Shown piece by piece: positions 63,116-64,000 of a stretch of 64,000 bases of DNA (positions are counted from its first letter, which is position 1; every line of letters starts with the position of its first letter). The translations under genes and the position numbers were made by a program. Under the pieces are notes generated by a model that worked only from the letters and a program-made list of their open reading frames with translations, was not told the DNA's origin and did no database searches. The DNA comes from Aciduricibacillus chroicocephali (GTDB lineage: Bacteria; Bacillota; Bacilli; Bacillales; Amphibacillaceae): the NCBI RefSeq assembly GCF_030762805.1, contig NZ_CP129113.1, positions 1,564,001 through 1,628,000 of the forward strand. The letters run 5' to 3'.

Positions 63116-64000
63116 CTACTGTCCGGACGTGATACGGTCCGCAAGCGAAAAAGTCAGGATTCCGGAATTGCCAGCTCCGAAGGCTACTGGATTCCCCTGT
63201 TCCCGGGATGATGCCAAATCATTCTTAACAGCTTCATCAATCCCGAAAATTTTCATAAACAAAGCAAGTGATTCCTCGGGATTCTCGCTCGTCGCCAATT
63301 CCTTCGCTTGTCTGATTGGCTCTTTCAACATTTGGTTAATAATGCTTTTTGTATGTTTATTCAATACTTTCTTTTCGCGCGTTGTCAGATCTGGCATTTT
63401 CCGCTCAATACTATTCATCGTTTCAGCCTGGATCGCAAGCGCCTTGTCTCGCAATGCAGAGATGATCGGTACGACACCTAATGTCGCCAACCAACCATTA
63501 AATGCAACGATTTCTTCCTCTAGCATCGCTTCAACTTCATTAGCGGCTTTTTTACGTGCTTCAAGGTTTTCATCAACGATATCCTGCAAGTTGTCGATAT
63601 CATAAAGCTTCACACCATCAAGCCCGGCGATACCTGAATCAATATCACGCGGTACTGCAATATCGATCATAATCAAATCTGAAGGATTTCTTCGCTTGGA
63701 AAGAATCTCTTTGACCTGTTTCATATGAAGGACAATGTCAGGGGCGCCTGTTGAGCTGATGAGAACATCCGCCTCTTGCAACAAGTCTCCCAGTTTCTCA
63801 TACGGAACCGCCTCTGCCCCTGTTTCGGAAGCGAGAACAGCAGCTTTCTCATAAGTCCGGTTAAGGATACTTAACCGAGCGGGTCCAGCAGCACTCAAGT
63901 TTTTGAGTGAAAGGGTGCCCATCTTACCGGCACCAAGGACTGCGACATGCTTGTCCTTCAGCGAACCGGAAAGCGCCGACTTCGCAAGCTGGACAGCAGC
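63116..64000 (-). CDS. hemA: glutamyl-tRNA reductase (5' end cut by window)
   Basis: C-terminal part of HemA, first enzyme of C5 haem synthesis; the N-terminal catalytic domain lies beyond the window. The reading frame stays open to the window edge, giving a NADPH-binding motif VAVLGAGKMGTLSL, then the connecting helix and dimerisation domain (WLATLGVVPIISALRDKALAIQ and KVLNKHTKSIINQMLKEPI, split). It ends DRITSGQ. An ATG at 63922 is internal, not the start. First gene of the hem cluster. Confidence 0.95.
   Translation of the reverse strand, partial: AAVQLAKSALSGSLKDKHVAVLGAGKMGTLSLKNLSAAGPARLSILNRTYEKAAVLASETGAEAVPYEKLGDLLQEADVLISSTGAPDIVLHMKQVKEILSKRRNPSDLIMIDIAVPRDIDSGIAGLDGVKLYDIDNLQDIVDENLEARKKAANEVEAMLEEEIVAFNGWLATLGVVPIISALRDKALAIQAETMNSIERKMPDLTTREKKVLNKHTKSIINQMLKEPIRQAKELATSENPEESLALFMKIFGIDEAVKNDLASSREQGNPVAFGAGNSGILTFSLADRITSGQ

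Noticed and set aside
63116-63922. Complete 268-residue gene starting at ATG 63922
   Set aside because: The frame continues upstream as HemA to the window edge; this ATG sits inside the NADPH-binding motif.

Overview
This 64-kb window is a chromosomal segment of a spore-forming member of the Bacillaceae (Firmicutes). The evidence is gene content and order. Spo0B, SpoVB, SpoIVFA/FB, SafA, SpoVID, YsxE, a CoxA-like lipoprotein and an RsfA-type regulator lie among tRNA synthetase, recombination, cell-shape and haem genes in almost the order of the Bacillus subtilis yrzB-hemA segment. Shine-Dalgarno sites are strong (AGGAGG-like), GTG and TTG starts are fairly common, three synthetase transcripts carry T-box leaders, and intrinsic terminators are frequent. 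Base composition is moderate. I see no rRNA, tRNA, prophage, insertion sequence or CRISPR array. The genus cannot be fixed from sequence alone; a lineage outside the B. subtilis group is likely, because several genes that B. subtilis has here (nadABC, thrR/pheB, bofC, maf, comC, hemX, yrvM) are absent.

Layout. 1-5.3 kb: yrzB (cut), yqgF, ireB, T-box-alaS, a PerM-type membrane protein and a small zinc-ribbon protein. 5.4-11.2 kb: recD2, a TPR protein and the tRNA-thiolation pair mnmA/cysteine desulfurase, with cymR upstream. 11.3-13.5 kb, plus strand: rarA and an RsfA-like regulator. 13.5-17.2 kb: 6S RNA and T-box-hisS-aspS. 17.2-26 kb: dtd, relA, apt, recJ, lapA-like, secDF, comN. 26.1-28.2 kb, plus strand: spoVB and a small membrane protein. 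28.2-32.6 kb: yajC, tgt, queA, DUF2905, ruvB, ruvA. 32.7-36.2 kb: yebC, CoxA-like lipoprotein, nadE, safA. 36.3-36.5 kb: a structured inverted-repeat element. 36.5-42.2 kb: pheA, obg, spo0B, rpmA, prp, rplU with leader, spoIVFB, spoIVFA. 42.3-49.6 kb: minD, minC, mreD, mreC, mreB, radC, a SpoIIB-like protein, folC. 49.7-51.4 kb, plus strand: a translationally coupled pair of RimK-type ATP-grasp ligases. 51.5-52.7 kb: two AT-rich hypothetical membrane proteins. 52.8-58.9 kb: T-box-valS, ysxE, spoVID. 59-64 kb: hemL, hemB, hemD, hemC and hemA (cut by the window end).

How the genes work together. Three synthetase transcripts respond to uncharged tRNA through T-boxes whose specifiers read GCU (Ala), GAC (Asp) and GUC (Val). 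MnmA and its dedicated cysteine desulfurase, under the neighbouring cysteine regulator CymR, make 2-thiouridine. queA/tgt make queuosine. ruvAB, recJ, recD2 and rarA serve recombination and fork repair. minCD and mreBCD set division site and cell shape. SpoIVFA/FB control pro-sigma-K processing. SafA, SpoVID and YsxE organise the spore coat. hemACDBL is the C5 haem pathway to uroporphyrinogen III.

Most of the window is well-understood conserved core. The parts least explained by known families are the ATP-grasp pair, the two membrane proteins beside it, and the inverted-repeat element at 36.4 kb. I found no clear new defence or mobile system.
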